This document shows, piece after piece, positions 17,857 to 26,868 of a stretch of DNA of 64,000 bases. This stretch comes from Desulfatitalea alkaliphila. Its GTDB lineage: Bacteria > Desulfobacterota > Desulfobacteria > Desulfobacterales > Desulfosarcinaceae. Location of the stretch: positions 62,001-126,000 of the forward strand of contig NZ_JALJRB010000009.1 of NCBI RefSeq assembly GCF_022968795.1, written 5' to 3'. The notes beneath the pieces are model-generated. The model saw only the letters and a program-made list of their open reading frames with translations, did not search any database and was not told the DNA's origin. A program made the translations under genes and the position numbers. Each line of letters starts with the position of its first letter. Position 1 is the stretch's first letter.

Positions 17857-18263
17857 GGCGGACTCCTTTCTGCGCTCATGCGACGCGCACGCTGCGTTTT
17901 CCATCCGGATCGCCGCCACCCGGCATTCGGAACACCCGAACGGGATGCTGCGACCCACCTCCCCCTGATGAAGATCTCTGGACGAAAGGACCGGCCGTTC
18001 ATAAAACAAATGTGCTGTTCCGGGGCGGCTGTTGTTGCTGCACCGGGGGCGGAAAGCCGTTTTCTTGCTCAAGCGCTGGAACGGCGCGCCCTGACAGATG
18101 AATCGGTGTATCGACTGGAACGGGGCAACAGGTCGAGAAGTCGCCTCAGCATGAGATGCGCAGTGTCGAAAGAGAGGCCCGGAAATGGAGAACCGAATTT
18201 GTCTTCAGCATAACCGCACAAGCGGTTGGATGTCAAAACAAAGTTCGTATGGTGCTGCGGAGC
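17857..18263. other. Intergenic region upstream of the GAF gene
   Basis: 407 bases with no supported gene. A short perfect hairpin (AACCGC, four-base loop, GCGGTT; 18212-18227) lies just past the stop of the phosphatidyltransferase gene but has no T-run in either direction. No promoter could be called with confidence. Confidence 0.4.
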
Positions 18264-19733
18264 TCAACCGCGATCTTCCCGGGCCGCCTCTTCCGGGTGG
18301 ATGCGCCAGGTGACCAGCGGCGAAAAGAGGTAGAGCACCATGAAAGCCAAACAGATGGGGCCCAACAGGGGCGTGAAGGCCACGGCGGTCAGGAGGATCA
18401 CCGTCAGCCGCCCTATCCAGGGGTTGCGGCTCATGGCCCGGCCCATGTGAATGTAGCGGAGGGGATAGGCGTTCATCACAACGGCGCTCAGCAGCATGGT
18501 GCCGGTGATGAAAAAGACCCAGAACCCGACCCACCCGGACCCGGTTGGCAGCAGTTGGTCGAGAATCACCATAGGGGGCAGCACCAGCAGCGCTGCCGCC
18601 GGCGTGGGCAATCCCTTGAAAAATCCGGGAATGGGGGTTTTGTCCAGGGTGAAATAGATTAGGCGCGCGATGCCCGTTGCGGCATAGATCAGGGCAATCC
18701 AACCGACGGGCAGGCTGCCGGCAAGCTCCGGCGCCAGGCGGTTGAAGGTGATGTAGTAGATCCAGGCCGGTGCGATACAGAAGCTGATGGCGTCGGCAAA
18801 GTCATCCATCAGGTTGCCCAGGTTGACGGTGCGCCGGTCCTCTTCTTCAGGCAACGGTTCGGTCAATCCCAGGCGCCGGGCCAGGGCACCGTCCAGTTTG
18901 TCGAAGGTGGCGGCCCCCACCATCATCAGATAGGCCTCCCGCAGCCGCCCCTGGTAGGCGAAAAAGACGGCCATCAATCCCATCATGGCGTTCATGACCG
19001 TCAGGGCGTTGGGCAGCACCGCCAGGATCCGGCGTCGCAGCAGCTGATCGCCGAAACACAGCTCGTCTAGACAGGCGCTGCCGTATTTGCGACAGTAAGC
19101 GGCGATGGAGCCGAAGTTGATGATCAGGAAAAGGATCTCCACCATGAACAGGCTGCGCAAGGGCAACAACCCGATCCATGAGATGGTGAAATAGAGCCAC
19201 GAGGAGGGCCCTTCCGGCACATAAAAGGCGTGGGCGTAGAGCAGGGCGCTGACCGGGGCCGCCACCACCGTGCGCAGGCGGTTGTATTCCACCGATTCGG
19301 GCTCCACGCCCTGCCGGATGGCGAAACCCCGCATGAAGGCCGCGAAGTTGTCCCGGATGAGGACGGTGACGCACAACAGCAGCACGAAGATGGCGTGCAG
19401 GAGCTGGGCGCGGGTGGGGTCCGGCGCGCCGACCAGGCGCCACATGGTACCCACGGCGACAACGGGGAAAATGATGGAGTAGACCAGCTTGTCCATCAGC
19501 CGGTCGGCCAGGGGCGCCAAGGTGGCCTCGGGCCGAAAGCGGGCGGCGAACCAGCCGTCGATCAGATCGAAGGTCATGGCGACCAGCAGCAGCGAGACCC
19601 CGAGGGTGTAAATGGCCGGGTCGCGGTGCCACATCACCACAATGGCGCAAACCATGCCGCCGAAGACCAGCAACGGTCGGCTGTAGACCAATACGGCGGC
19701 CAGTTTAGCGGGGAATCGGGTTGGAGCGGCCAT
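18264..19733 (-). CDS. Tandem (two-domain) CDP-alcohol phosphatidyltransferase; second half PssA-like
   Basis: 489 residues and about a dozen membrane helices, made of two CDP-alcohol phosphatidyltransferase units. The family motif is D-x2-D-G-x2-A-R-xn-G-x3-D-x3-D. The second unit has it intact (Asp278, Asp281, Ala-Arg, Gly306, Asp310, Asp314) with an AISF segment like bacterial phosphatidylserine synthases. The first unit keeps Asp56, Asp59 and Asp77 but has Glu69 for Gly and Ala73 for the third Asp, which is thought to be essential. The enzyme would join a CDP-diacylglycerol to an alcohol in the inner membrane, using the C-terminal half only. Usual family members have one unit of about 180-260 residues. 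It lies 86 bases downstream of nadA. Confidence 0.85.
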   Translation of the reverse strand: MAAPTRFPAKLAAVLVYSRPLLVFGGMVCAIVVMWHRDPAIYTLGVSLLLVAMTFDLIDGWFAARFRPEATLAPLADRLMDKLVYSIIFPVVAVGTMWRLVGAPDPTRAQLLHAIFVLLLCVTVLIRDNFAAFMRGFAIRQGVEPESVEYNRLRTVVAAPVSALLYAHAFYVPEGPSSWLYFTISWIGLLPLRSLFMVEILFLIINFGSIAAYCRKYGSACLDELCFGDQLLRRRILAVLPNALTVMNAMMGLMAVFFAYQGRLREAYLMMVGAATFDKLDGALARRLGLTEPLPEEEDRRTVNLGNLMDDFADAISFCIAPAWIYYITFNRLAPELAGSLPVGWIALIYAATGIARLIYFTLDKTPIPGFFKGLPTPAAALLVLPPMVILDQLLPTGSGWVGFWVFFITGTMLLSAVVMNAYPLRYIHMGRAMSRNPWIGRLTVILLTAVAFTPLLGPICLAFMVLYLFSPLVTWRIHPEEAAREDRG

Positions 19734-19819
19734 GTGGGGCTTTCCCTTGGCGGATCACCACCAGCGCTCGGCGATGATGCCGGGTTTGACCCGTCCGCGC
19801 CGGACGGTTGTCTTGACGA

Positions 19820-20740
19820 TTAAAGGTTCAACTCCACCATCGCGCGCACCGCCTGCAGGGCCGGCAAACGGATCGCCTCGGGCACCCGCACCTCACCCGT
19901 CATGGTTTCCAGGCAGCGGCGCACATCTTCCAGTTGGATTTTCTTCATGTTGGCGCAGATCATCTTGTCGGCGGCCGGGTAGAACCTTTTGTCCGGATTG
20001 GCCTTTTGCATGGGATGAAGCAATCCCTTTTCGGTGCCCACGATAAAGGCCGTTTCTTTGGCGGCCGTTACGTGGCGCAGCATGCCGGAGGTGCTGGCGA
20101 TCACATCGGCCAGGGCCAGGACCTCCGGGCGGCATTCCGGATGGGCCAGGAAAACGGCGTCGGGATGGGCCGCGCGCGCCTGGTGCACATCGTCCGCCGT
20201 CAACCACTCATGGGTCGGGCAATAACCTTCCCAGATGTGGATTTTTTTGCCGGTGCGCGAGGCCGCGTACATGGCCAGGTTGCGATCCGGGGTCATCAGC
20301 AGCTCGTCGGCCGCCAGGCTGTTGACCACCTCAACAGCGTTGGCTGATGTGCAGCAGATGGTCGACAGGGCCTTCACATCGGCGGTGGAGTTGACGTAGG
20401 TGACCACCGGCATGGGCGGCAAATTGTCGATCCTTGCCTGCAATGCCTCGGCGGTGATCATGTCGGCCATCAGGCAACCGGCGTCGTCTCGCGGCAGCAG
20501 GACGGTCTTTTCAGGGCACAGGATGGAGGCGGTTTCCGCCATGAAATGGACGCCGCAAAAAACGATGATATCGGCGTCGGTTTGGGCCGCTTTGCGGCTC
20601 AGTTCCAGCGAGTCGCCGCACAGATCGGCCAAATCCTGAATGGCCGGCGGCTGGTAGTTATGGGCCAGGATCAGCGCGTTGCGCTTGCGGGCCAGGGCTT
20701 TGATTTCCGTTTGCAGGGTTGTGGTGGATTCGGCAGCCAT
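19820..20740 (-). CDS. nadA: Quinolinate synthase NadA
   Basis: 306 residues, a normal length for NadA, which condenses iminoaspartate with dihydroxyacetone phosphate to quinolinate with a 4Fe-4S cluster. Seen: AHNYQPPAIQDLAD, GDSLELSRKAA, FCGVHFMAETA, the cluster cysteines in DAGC (Cys89), EGYCPTHEW (Cys174) and MICANMKK, and CTSANA. No nadB or nadC is in the window. The gene lies 36 bases after lolA on the same strand and probably shares its transcript. With nadD and the nicotinamidase-like gene it is one of three NAD-related genes here. Confidence 0.97.
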   Translation of the reverse strand: MAAESTTTLQTEIKALARKRNALILAHNYQPPAIQDLADLCGDSLELSRKAAQTDADIIVFCGVHFMAETASILCPEKTVLLPRDDAGCLMADMITAEALQARIDNLPPMPVVTYVNSTADVKALSTICCTSANAVEVVNSLAADELLMTPDRNLAMYAASRTGKKIHIWEGYCPTHEWLTADDVHQARAAHPDAVFLAHPECRPEVLALADVIASTSGMLRHVTAAKETAFIVGTEKGLLHPMQKANPDKRFYPAADKMICANMKKIQLEDVRRCLETMTGEVRVPEAIRLPALQAVRAMVELNL

Positions 20741-20776
20741 GATGTCCTTGCTTTGCGGTGTGTCTTGGAAAGATGT

Positions 20777-21454
20777 TTAAAACTGATCCATCTGAATCAC
20801 ATCGGCATTTTCGGGAATGGCGAACTGGAAGAGGTTCTCTTCCGGCTCGATGTTGAACCGGTAGTCGCGCAGCACGATGCGGGTTTCGTCGCCGGCCGTA
20901 TTATAGGTGACCACTTGGTCGATCTGAAATTGTTGTATGTCCACCGACAGGATGATCTCGGCCAGCTCGTCGGAGGGTTCATGGGGCACCAGGCGCAGGC
21001 GGTGGTGGTTGTCGCTTTCCGCCGGTTGCAGCGTAACGGTGAAGCTGTTGCGGATCTGACGGATGTCGGAAAGAAAACCCGCGCCTTTGCCTTCTCCGAA
21101 ATAGGCGGGTGCCTTGCCCACCATCACCTGGTTGTCCAAGGGCCGGTGAATCCACATGGTGCGCCCGTCGGTGATGATGGTCTGGGGATCGGGGATGGTG
21201 TACTCCCAGCGCATTTTGCCCGGTCGCATGACTGTCAAGTGTCCTTCGGCCGTGTCGGTGATGCGCATGGCCTTCAGGATGGATTCCTGGAAAAAGGCGG
21301 CCGCGAACCCCTTGCCGGCATACCGTTGCTCGAGGCCCTGCAAGATGGTGTCGAGTTGAGCCCCGTCATTGCCACGGCATTCAGGCGCCGGCCAACCGAC
21401 GCCCAGTCCGATGACCAACAGCCAAAGGCCGATGGTGGCGCTCCATTTGCTCAT
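20777..21454 (-). CDS. lolA: Outer-membrane lipoprotein carrier protein LolA
   Basis: 225 residues. The ATG at 21454 has GGGGAG nine bases upstream and yields a signal peptide (SKWSATIGLWLLVIGLGVGWPAPE). A frame extending to 21538 lacks these. The mature part shows the LolA pattern: LQGLEQRYAGKGFAAAFFQES, GHLTVMRPGKMRWEY, DGRTMWIHRP and a C-terminal NIEPEENLFQFAIP. LolA shuttles lipoproteins through the periplasm to the outer membrane, which fits the two Slp lipoproteins in this window. It precedes nadA on the same strand. Confidence 0.92.
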   Translation of the reverse strand: MSKWSATIGLWLLVIGLGVGWPAPECRGNDGAQLDTILQGLEQRYAGKGFAAAFFQESILKAMRITDTAEGHLTVMRPGKMRWEYTIPDPQTIITDGRTMWIHRPLDNQVMVGKAPAYFGEGKGAGFLSDIRQIRNSFTVTLQPAESDNHHRLRLVPHEPSDELAEIILSVDIQQFQIDQVVTYNTAGDETRIVLRDYRFNIEPEENLFQFAIPENADVIQMDQF

Positions 21455-21652
21455 GGTGTATCGCTCCCCGATTGCGCGGTGAACCGCTTCGGTCGCCGCA
21501 GCCTGAGTGAAAGGTGCAAAATCATGTTGTAGGTTCACTTTTATTGAAATTCGAGCGGTTTGTAAATAGTGTCCTCCGGAAAGGGGTGCCGACCGTGCGG
21601 TTCGAACCCCTCCGACCCAAATCAGGGCGCCTAAAATGCGAGTTTATTTTTT

Positions 21653-21665
21653 CGCGAGCCCTAAG
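21653..21665 (+). repeat. Copy 1 of a 10-14 base intergenic motif (CGCGAGCCCTAAG)
   Basis: One of four copies sharing CGCGAGCCCT, all in or next to gaps between genes (others at 26233, 54001 and 57086). It lies about 60 bases past the 3' end of the next gene. Confidence 0.5.
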
Positions 21666-21727
21666 ATTGGAAGCGGGCTGAACCAGCCTCGGGATCGAAA
21701 TCGATTCGGTTCAATTTTGCACGCGCC

Positions 21728-22591
21728 CTAGCCCTGCGAAATAGCCTCGGTGTGGCCGAACAGGGCAATGGCGAGGCGGTCGATGCGTGCCATGCACCGG
21801 CGCCAGTGATCTACGGAACCATAAGAGGCCCGTGCGCCCTGCAGCATCAGGATTTCCATGTTGCCGGCGCTGTGCCGACGCTCGAAAGCCGCGGCTTTGC
21901 CCAGACACTGGAAATAGAACCGCTTTTGCGCCATCAAAAAGACGAAGGGATCCTCGTCCGGCGCCAATTGCGAGAGCAGGGACAGCAAGAAGGTGAAAAG
22001 GGTCTCGAAATCCTTCTCCGCGGGGTCGACGCCGGTCAACAGGCGGTCGAGCAGATTCACCTGCTTGGCATGCCATTGCAGGCGGGCGTGCCGGAGCCCT
22101 GCCCGGGTGGGCAGATGGGCCGGATCCCGTTTCAAGCGTTGCAGGACGTGCGCCAGGGCCACCGGCGGTTGCCAGTCGATGCGCAGGCGGCGCACGAACC
22201 CCTCCAGGGCATCGTGGGGCACTGTCAATCGCAGGGGGACCGCCCTGGTGTCGACCGCCACGACAGCCTCGATGGGCGTTTGTGTCAGCGCCGCGATTAA
22301 CCCGTCCACCGTAGCCGGGGCGAACCGCTGGTCGCCCCATCGGTCTTCATAAGCGGTTTGGGTGCGCATGTCGGGGGAAAACAACAGGCAGAGGAAAGCA
22401 GCCGTTTCGCTGTCGTCCGCAGCGGCCTGGAGTTGTTGCACGTCACTGGTGCCGAAGGTGGTTTCCATCTGGGCCACCAGGGGGGCATCCAAACGTATGT
22501 GGTACTGCAACTGCCGGCGCAGCCAGCCCAGCAGCGATCGGCTTATGGAGGGGGCGGTGGTCAAACTAGGAATGGGGTAGCAGGGTTGCAA
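21728..22591 (-). CDS. Conserved-looking protein of unknown function
   Basis: 287 residues that I do not recognise. It is rich in Leu, Arg and Gln, with helical stretches (LLDRLLTGVDPAEKDFETLFTFLLSLLSQL), no signal peptide, no membrane segment and no metal motif. The C-terminal half (FLMAQKRFYFQCLGKAAAFERR) looks like an all-helical globular domain. Its first 26 bases overlap the end of the Hpt gene, and it is the last gene of the hybrid kinase-Hpt run, so it may be an accessory of that relay. That is inferred only from position. Confidence 0.65.
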   Translation of the reverse strand: MQPCYPIPSLTTAPSISRSLLGWLRRQLQYHIRLDAPLVAQMETTFGTSDVQQLQAAADDSETAAFLCLLFSPDMRTQTAYEDRWGDQRFAPATVDGLIAALTQTPIEAVVAVDTRAVPLRLTVPHDALEGFVRRLRIDWQPPVALAHVLQRLKRDPAHLPTRAGLRHARLQWHAKQVNLLDRLLTGVDPAEKDFETLFTFLLSLLSQLAPDEDPFVFLMAQKRFYFQCLGKAAAFERRHSAGNMEILMLQGARASYGSVDHWRRCMARIDRLAIALFGHTEAISQG

Positions 22592-22877
22592 AAAGTCGCT
22601 TCAGGTCTTCGAAGACCCGCTGCGCGGCTGCGAACTGATCTTTGTCGGCATGCTGCTCGATGACATGGGACAAGGCGCTGATATCGGTCAAACCGAGGTT
22701 GCCCGATGCCCCCTTGAGGGTGTGGGCGCGGCGCATCACCTCTTGCGCGTCGCCGTCGGCCAGTGCGGCCTGCAAGCGATCCATGTCCGCTTGCCCGGTT
22801 TCGTTGAAGAGGGCCAAAAGTTCCAGAAACTCATCTTCCTCCAACCCCAGGCCGTCGGCCAACGCCTTGATGTTCAT
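22566..22877 (-). CDS. Histidine phosphotransfer (Hpt) domain protein
   Basis: 103 residues forming one Hpt four-helix bundle. The phospho-acceptor His is in RRAHTLKGASGNLG (His53). The ATG overlaps the stop of the hybrid kinase (ATGA), giving translational coupling. It would carry phosphate from the kinase receivers to a separate response regulator. No DNA-binding partner is adjacent, and the CheY-like protein at 26.4 kb is the nearest candidate. Confidence 0.9.
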   Translation of the reverse strand: MNIKALADGLGLEEDEFLELLALFNETGQADMDRLQAALADGDAQEVMRRAHTLKGASGNLGLTDISALSHVIEQHADKDQFAAAQRVFEDLKRLFATLLPHS

Positions 22878-24937
22878 TGCCTGCTCCTGTCCATTACATA
22901 TTTGGTGATCATCTCGAACACCCGCTCCCGCTTGATCGGTTTGGTGATATAATCGTTCATGCCGGCCGCCAGGCACGCCTCTTTGTCACCGCGCATGGCA
23001 TGGGCCGTCATGGCCACGATGGGTACCTGCGAGAAGCCGCGCGCGCGCAATACACGGGCCGCCTCCATGCCATCCATCTCCGGCATTTGCACATCCATGA
23101 AAATCAAATCGTATTGATTCGGTGCCTTGCTGAAACGGTCAACGGCCGATTTGCCGTCGTCGGCGACATCCACTTGGTATCCCGCCTTGCCGAGCATCAT
23201 GACCGCCAGTTTTTGATTCACCGGGTTGTCCTCGGCCAACAAAATGCGCACCGACTGCTTCATCGCCTCGCGCACTGAATATTGCGTGTGCATTCTGGTC
23301 CGGGTCGTGGCGCCAGGGTCGTTCACGGGTGCTTGGCCCAGCAAATGACCGACCATTTGCAGCAGCTTTTCGCGGCGTACCGGCTTGGCCTGGAACCCCT
23401 GAAATCCGGCGGCGGCGCACTTGTTGGCGTCCCGCTCCAAGGCCGACGAGAGGGCGATCAGGCACGGTGTTGTGGGCAGTGCGGCACGGATCTGTTCGGC
23501 CACCCGGTAGCCATCCATATCCGGCATTTGCAGGTCGATCAAGCAAAGATCCACCGGTCTGCCATCCGCCGCAGCCTTTCGCAAAAGCGCCGCCACATCG
23601 CGACCGCCGTCCTGCTCCTCGACGCGCATCCCGGCGCCGACCAGCATTTGATGCAGCGCCTGGCGCGTGCCGGCATGATCATCCACCACCAGGGCGCGCT
23701 TGCCGGCGACACTGGCCGGTAGAACACGGGCTTCCGGCGTGGGAGCGCTTTTTTGCATCCAGGCTTCGAAATGGAAGGTGCTGCCCTTGCCCGGTTCGCT
23801 CTCGACCCAGGTGCGGCCGTCCATCAAAGTGGCGATCTGTTTGCAGATGGACAAGCCCAATCCCGTGCCGCCGTATTTGCGCGAGGTGGAACCGTCCGCC
23901 TGTTGGAACGGCTCGAAGATGGCCTCCAGCTTGTCGGCCGGAATGCCGATGCCCGTATCCCGGATGGTGGTGTGCAGTTTGATCCGGTCGGCGCTCTCTT
24001 CCGCCACGTTCAGGGAGATGGCGATCTCTCCTTCGCGGGTGAACTTGGGGGCGTTGCCCAACAGATTGGTGATCACTTGGCGGAACCGCAGCGGATCGCC
24101 CTTGACCCGGGCCGGCACATTGTCGGCGATGTGGCATACCAGTTCAACGGGTCGATCACCGATTTTTGGGCGCACCAGTTCACAAACGTCATAGACCAGC
24201 AGCTCGGGATCGAAGTCAATGGCCTCCATCTCCAATTCGCCGGCCTCAATTTTGGAAAAGTCGAGGATGTCGTTGATCAACGACAACAGGGCCTCGCTGC
24301 TGCGCTTGATGGTCTGGGTGTAATCGGCTTGGACCGGATCCTGCGCGGTTTCCAGCAGCAGTTCGGTAAAGCCGATGATGCCGTTCATGGGGGTACGGAT
24401 TTCATGGCTGATGTTGGCCAGGAATTGGCTTTTGGCCAGACTGGCCCGTTCCGCCGTCTCCTTGGCCAGCTGCAGCTCTTGTTCGGCCTGTTTGCGCTCG
24501 GTGATGTCCTCCACGGTGCCGGTGTAGCGGGCGCCTTTGTCTGAAAATACCGGCGATGCATGCACATGCACCCAGCGCGGACGCTGGTCGCCGGCGATGA
24601 TGCGGCAATCGGCGGAAAAGGTTTTGAGCTGTTGAAAGGTGTTGCGCCACTGGGCGAGAATGGCGGCCTTGTCCGCGGGCACCACATGGTCATACCAGTG
24701 GGTGGTCAGGCTTTGCACCAGACTGAGGCCGAAAATTTGTTGATAGCGGGTATTGGTATAGGCGCAACTGCCTTGACCATCCAGGTCGAAGACCCCGAAG
24801 TGGATCGTTTCGGAGATCAGGCGAAACCGCTCTTCGCTTTCGCGAAGGGCTTTCTGGGTGCTGCGCGTCTTGGCCTGCTCGCTTTCCAGGGCCTGCACAC
24901 GCTTGACCAGTTCGATGATGGTGGCTTTCTGCGACAT
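22874..24937 (-). CDS. Hybrid sensor histidine kinase (PAS-HisKA-HATPase-REC-REC)
   Basis: 687 residues, apparently cytoplasmic: an N-terminal coiled coil (1-40), a PAS domain with PAC segment (about 37-150), HisKA with His178 in [12 protein letters not shown], a HATPase_c ([27 protein letters not shown]), a first receiver (VVDDHAGTR, Asp in [12 protein letters not shown]) and a second receiver (AEDNPVNQK, Asp in [12 protein letters not shown]). This is the BarA-like layout with its Hpt provided as a separate overlapping gene. The signal sensed by the PAS domain is unknown. Confidence 0.95.
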   Translation of the reverse strand: MSQKATIIELVKRVQALESEQAKTRSTQKALRESEERFRLISETIHFGVFDLDGQGSCAYTNTRYQQIFGLSLVQSLTTHWYDHVVPADKAAILAQWRNTFQQLKTFSADCRIIAGDQRPRWVHVHASPVFSDKGARYTGTVEDITERKQAEQELQLAKETAERASLAKSQFLANISHEIRTPMNGIIGFTELLLETAQDPVQADYTQTIKRSSEALLSLINDILDFSKIEAGELEMEAIDFDPELLVYDVCELVRPKIGDRPVELVCHIADNVPARVKGDPLRFRQVITNLLGNAPKFTREGEIAISLNVAEESADRIKLHTTIRDTGIGIPADKLEAIFEPFQQADGSTSRKYGGTGLGLSICKQIATLMDGRTWVESEPGKGSTFHFEAWMQKSAPTPEARVLPASVAGKRALVVDDHAGTRQALHQMLVGAGMRVEEQDGGRDVAALLRKAAADGRPVDLCLIDLQMPDMDGYRVAEQIRAALPTTPCLIALSSALERDANKCAAAGFQGFQAKPVRREKLLQMVGHLLGQAPVNDPGATTRTRMHTQYSVREAMKQSVRILLAEDNPVNQKLAVMMLGKAGYQVDVADDGKSAVDRFSKAPNQYDLIFMDVQMPEMDGMEAARVLRARGFSQVPIVAMTAHAMRGDKEACLAAGMNDYITKPIKRERVFEMITKYVMDRSRQ

Positions 24938-25052
24938 TGGGCTCCGCTCGGGTGTTGCCGATTCAACTGTTTATCGGTTGATTGCGCGCCTCACTTTAGC
25001 CCAGGACGCGGCCGACAGGGGGCACGCGCAGCGACCGGCAACGCGGCTGCCA

Positions 25053-25646
25053 TCAGGACGGGTCGCCATAGGTGTGGGGCGCCAGTTTCAGCAGCAGCTC
25101 ATGTTTGGGAACGGCGCCGGGCAAATGGGCTTTGAGTTGTCCCGCGTCGAAGATCAAAAAGGCCGGCACGCTCAAGATATGGAACTTGTCCGCCAATGCC
25201 TGGTTGGCGTCGATGTTGATTTTACCGATCCGCACCTTGCCCTTGGTTTCCATGGCCAGTTGATCCACCATGGGGCCCGTGCCGCCGCACACACTGCACC
25301 AGGGAGCCCAGGCATACAGCAAAACCGGTAGGGGGGATCGGTGCACGGTCTGTTCGAAGTTGGCACCGGTGACCAACACAGGCCGGCCGTGAAACAGGTC
25401 GGTGTGGCGGATCGGGGCGCTGCAGCGGCCGCACTTGGCGCCGCCGGCGATCTTGTCCACCGGCAGGCGGTTTTTGGTATGGCATTTCCCGCATCGCAAG
25501 GTGATTTTTTGCGGCTGCTGCGCCGAGTCCTGAAGGGGGGCATGGCAGCGCCCGCACTTGGCGTTCGCAAGGGGTTTTTCAATGGGAATGCGGTTTTGGG
25601 CACCGCACTGTCGGCAGACAATCCTCTTTTCGGACATAGACGCCAT
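25053..25646 (-). CDS. Thioredoxin-fold protein with two N-terminal zinc ribbons (TrxC-like)
   Basis: 197 residues. The N-terminus holds two near-identical zinc-ribbon units (CRQCGAQNRIPIEKP...CGRC, residues 11-34, and CGKCHTKNRLPVDKI...CGRC, about 52-75), followed by a thioredoxin domain with the active-site stretch WCSVCG and the cis-proline segment VPAFLIFD. E. coli thioredoxin 2 has only one such ribbon, so the duplication is notable. Its role would be cytoplasmic disulfide reduction. An alternative start is Met4 at 25637. The divergent gene at 25811 encodes a YkgJ-type Cys-rich protein. Confidence 0.88.
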   Translation of the reverse strand: MASMSEKRIVCRQCGAQNRIPIEKPLANAKCGRCHAPLQDSAQQPQKITLRCGKCHTKNRLPVDKIAGGAKCGRCSAPIRHTDLFHGRPVLVTGANFEQTVHRSPLPVLLYAWAPWCSVCGGTGPMVDQLAMETKGKVRIGKINIDANQALADKFHILSVPAFLIFDAGQLKAHLPGAVPKHELLLKLAPHTYGDPS

Positions 25647-25810
25647 CCCGTTGCTGTTAAGCGTTCCGCCTCATCTGACGACGGCACGATAATCCTTATA
25701 TCGTTATTGTAAACACTTTGTTATACAAAACAAAACACCTGTGCCGATCCGGCATCGGGGTCGGCGGTATCAATATCGATTGCTTGCGGCCCGTCAAGGG
25801 AGATTTTGCC

Positions 25811-26236
25811 ATGGTTGCCGATTTAGCGGCCCGCGCCTACTTTTTCGACCAGGGGCTTCGTTTTGCATGCCGGCGCTGCGGGGCCTGCTGCACCGGCGCG
25901 CCGGGCACCATCTATGTGGCGCCGGCGGAGCTTGCACCCATTGCGACCTGTCTGGGGGTCACGGTGCCAGACCTGATTCATACCTATTTGTATTCTTTCC
26001 AGGACAGCTACAGCATCCGCGAAGACAAACGCGGCCGCTGCCTCTTCTTCGAGGCCGGGTGCACCATCTATGAGGCGCGGCCACTACAGTGCCGGGCCTT
26101 TCCCTTCTGGTTCCGCAACCTGCGTTCCGAAGCCCGCTGGCGCGAAGTGCAACGCGAATGCCCCGGCATCGGCCAAGGACCCCGCCACTCCCGTGAAGCC
26201 ATTCTGGCACTGGCCGGGGCCACCATGACGATTTAG
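25811..26236 (+). CDS. YkgJ-family cysteine cluster protein
   Basis: 141 residues. The ATG at 25811 has AGGGAGA at a good distance. The frame open from 25718 has no site. The pattern CRRCGACCTG near residue 20, GRCLFFEAGCTIYEARPLQC and a later Cys in the tail (RECPG) is the CxxCxxCC zinc/iron-cluster family (PF03692), of unknown function. The upstream gap has a TTGTA...TACAA dyad at about 25708-25729. The stop codon falls inside a copy of the CGCGAGCCCT repeat. Confidence 0.85.
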   Translation: MVADLAARAYFFDQGLRFACRRCGACCTGAPGTIYVAPAELAPIATCLGVTVPDLIHTYLYSFQDSYSIREDKRGRCLFFEAGCTIYEARPLQCRAFPFWFRNLRSEARWREVQRECPGIGQGPRHSREAILALAGATMTI

Positions 26237-26245
26237 GGCTCGCGA
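26233..26245 (-). repeat. Copy 2 of the CGCGAGCCCT motif, containing a stop codon
   Basis: On the plus strand the copy reads TTAGGGCTCGCGA and its TAG is the stop of the YkgJ-family gene. It is the reverse complement of the copies at 21653 and 54001. Confidence 0.5.
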
Positions 26246-26463
26246 CCCGAGGTGACCCTGATCCGGGCACCGGATGGCGCTGCCGGGATGAGCGCCGGCG
26301 CCTTTCGTTCGCCGGTCTGCAGAAAATCCTAAAGAATTTCGCGAAAAGGCCGTTAAACAGTATGGGTCACGGGGGTTGCCGCTTGGCCCCGCGGTGCATG
26401 ACCACTCCCGGTCCGGCTCGTACTTGGCGCTTGAAGCGATTGAACCATTGCAGGAGGAACGGT

Positions 26464-26844
26464 ATGGCCTACAAGATTTTGACAGTGGACGACAGCAAAA
26501 CGATTCGCATGATCGTTAAAAAGGCGTTTTCGCCTTATAATTGTGAGCTTTTCGAAGGAGAAAACGGCGTTGAGGGGCTGGCCATCGCCAACAAGGAAAA
26601 ACCGGATCTCATCATCCTGGACATCACCATGCCGGTGATGACCGGCATCGAGATGCTGTCCAAACTCAAGGCCGAGAAAGATCTCAAAGATATCCCGGTG
26701 ATCATGCTGACCGCCGAATCGGGCAAAGAGAATGTCATGAAGATCGTCAAAATGGGCGTGCGCGACTATGTGGTCAAGCCGTTCAAAGGGGACCAGCTGC
26801 TCGACCGGGCCAAGGCCATCCTCAAGTTGAAACCCAAAGATTAA
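26464..26844 (+). CDS. CheY-like single-domain response regulator
   Basis: 126 residues, one receiver domain only. The ATG at 26464 follows AGGAGGAAC. Seen: VDDSKT, phospho-acceptor Asp53 in LIILDITMPVMTG, Thr in MLTAESG and Lys in VVKPFKG. It could act on a flagellar motor, a phosphorelay or a diguanylate cyclase. There is no chemotaxis gene next to it. The Hpt and hybrid kinase at 22.5-24.9 kb are the nearest possible partners. Confidence 0.93.
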   Translation: MAYKILTVDDSKTIRMIVKKAFSPYNCELFEGENGVEGLAIANKEKPDLIILDITMPVMTGIEMLSKLKAEKDLKDIPVIMLTAESGKENVMKIVKMGVRDYVVKPFKGDQLLDRAKAILKLKPKD

Positions 26845-26868
26845 GCCGGCGCAGCCCGGTCGCCGCTT

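Noticed and set aside
21599-21619. tRNA 3'-end-like sequence (GGTTCGAACCCC then CCGACCCA) that could be an integration scar
   Set aside because: The 5' T-stem does not pair with the 3' one, no 5' half of a tRNA lies upstream, and the bases also form part of an imperfect AGGGGT/ACCCCT hairpin in the gap before lolA. No integrase is near.
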